Positions 6,282-6,299 of a DNA stretch of 6,299 bases are shown one piece after another. The translations under genes and the position numbers were made by a program. The stretch lies in assembly GCA_001794935.1 (NCBI GenBank), contig MGLY01000036.1, positions 1-6,299 on the forward strand, written 5' to 3'. The notes below the pieces were generated by a model. The model ran no database searches. It had not been told where the DNA came from and saw only the letters and a program-made list of their open reading frames with translations. Positions within the stretch are counted from its first letter, which is position 1. Every line of letters begins with the position of its first letter. The stretch is from Chlamydiae bacterium RIFCSPHIGHO2_12_FULL_49_9. Its GTDB lineage: Bacteria; Chlamydiota; Chlamydiia; Chlamydiales; SM23-39.

Positions 6282-6299
6282 AGAAGAGAATGTTAAGCA

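Overview
The window is a gene-dense piece of a Gram-negative bacterial genome. It holds the 3' end of an RHS-type gene, one small gene overlapping it, and five genes on the opposite strand. Nearly every protein carries an export signal, so the region is devoted to the cell envelope and secreted products. No taxonomic marker is present. The combination of a short RHS carboxy-terminal alpha/beta-hydrolase tail, an OprB-type porin and many small secreted proteins of unknown family reminds me of environmental Chlamydiota (Waddlia/Parachlamydia-like), but this is an impression from memory and not a demonstrated assignment.

Plus strand, 2-1413. The window opens inside a gene whose first visible residues are the end of an RHS-repeat-associated core (NLYAYV...DEYGL). 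About 250 further residues follow, in which an alpha/beta-hydrolase pattern can be traced: an HG motif, a Ser in CFSRG, an Asp and a late His. A small gene with a signal peptide starts inside the stop codon of this gene (ATGA overlap). The pair has the layout of a polymorphic toxin and its immunity protein, with an exported, probably periplasmic, protector.

Convergent junction, 1414-1587. The plus-strand pair and the minus-strand genes face each other here. A hairpin followed by a run of U serves as a plausible terminator for the minus-strand transcript.

Minus strand, 6281 down to 1588. In transcription order these are a DUF3298/RsiV-like secreted protein (5' end possibly outside the window), a class D (OXA-type) beta-lactamase, an OprB-family porin, an acetamidase/formamidase-family enzyme that unusually carries a signal peptide, and a 128-residue secreted protein of unknown function. 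The last three are closely spaced (63 nt, then 8 nt with the ribosome binding site overlapping the upstream stop), so they are probably one transcript. A reasonable reading is an outer-membrane pore, a periplasmic amide hydrolase and an accessory protein working together. The beta-lactamase and the DUF3298 protein lie just upstream with gaps of about 100-130 nt and may be transcribed separately.
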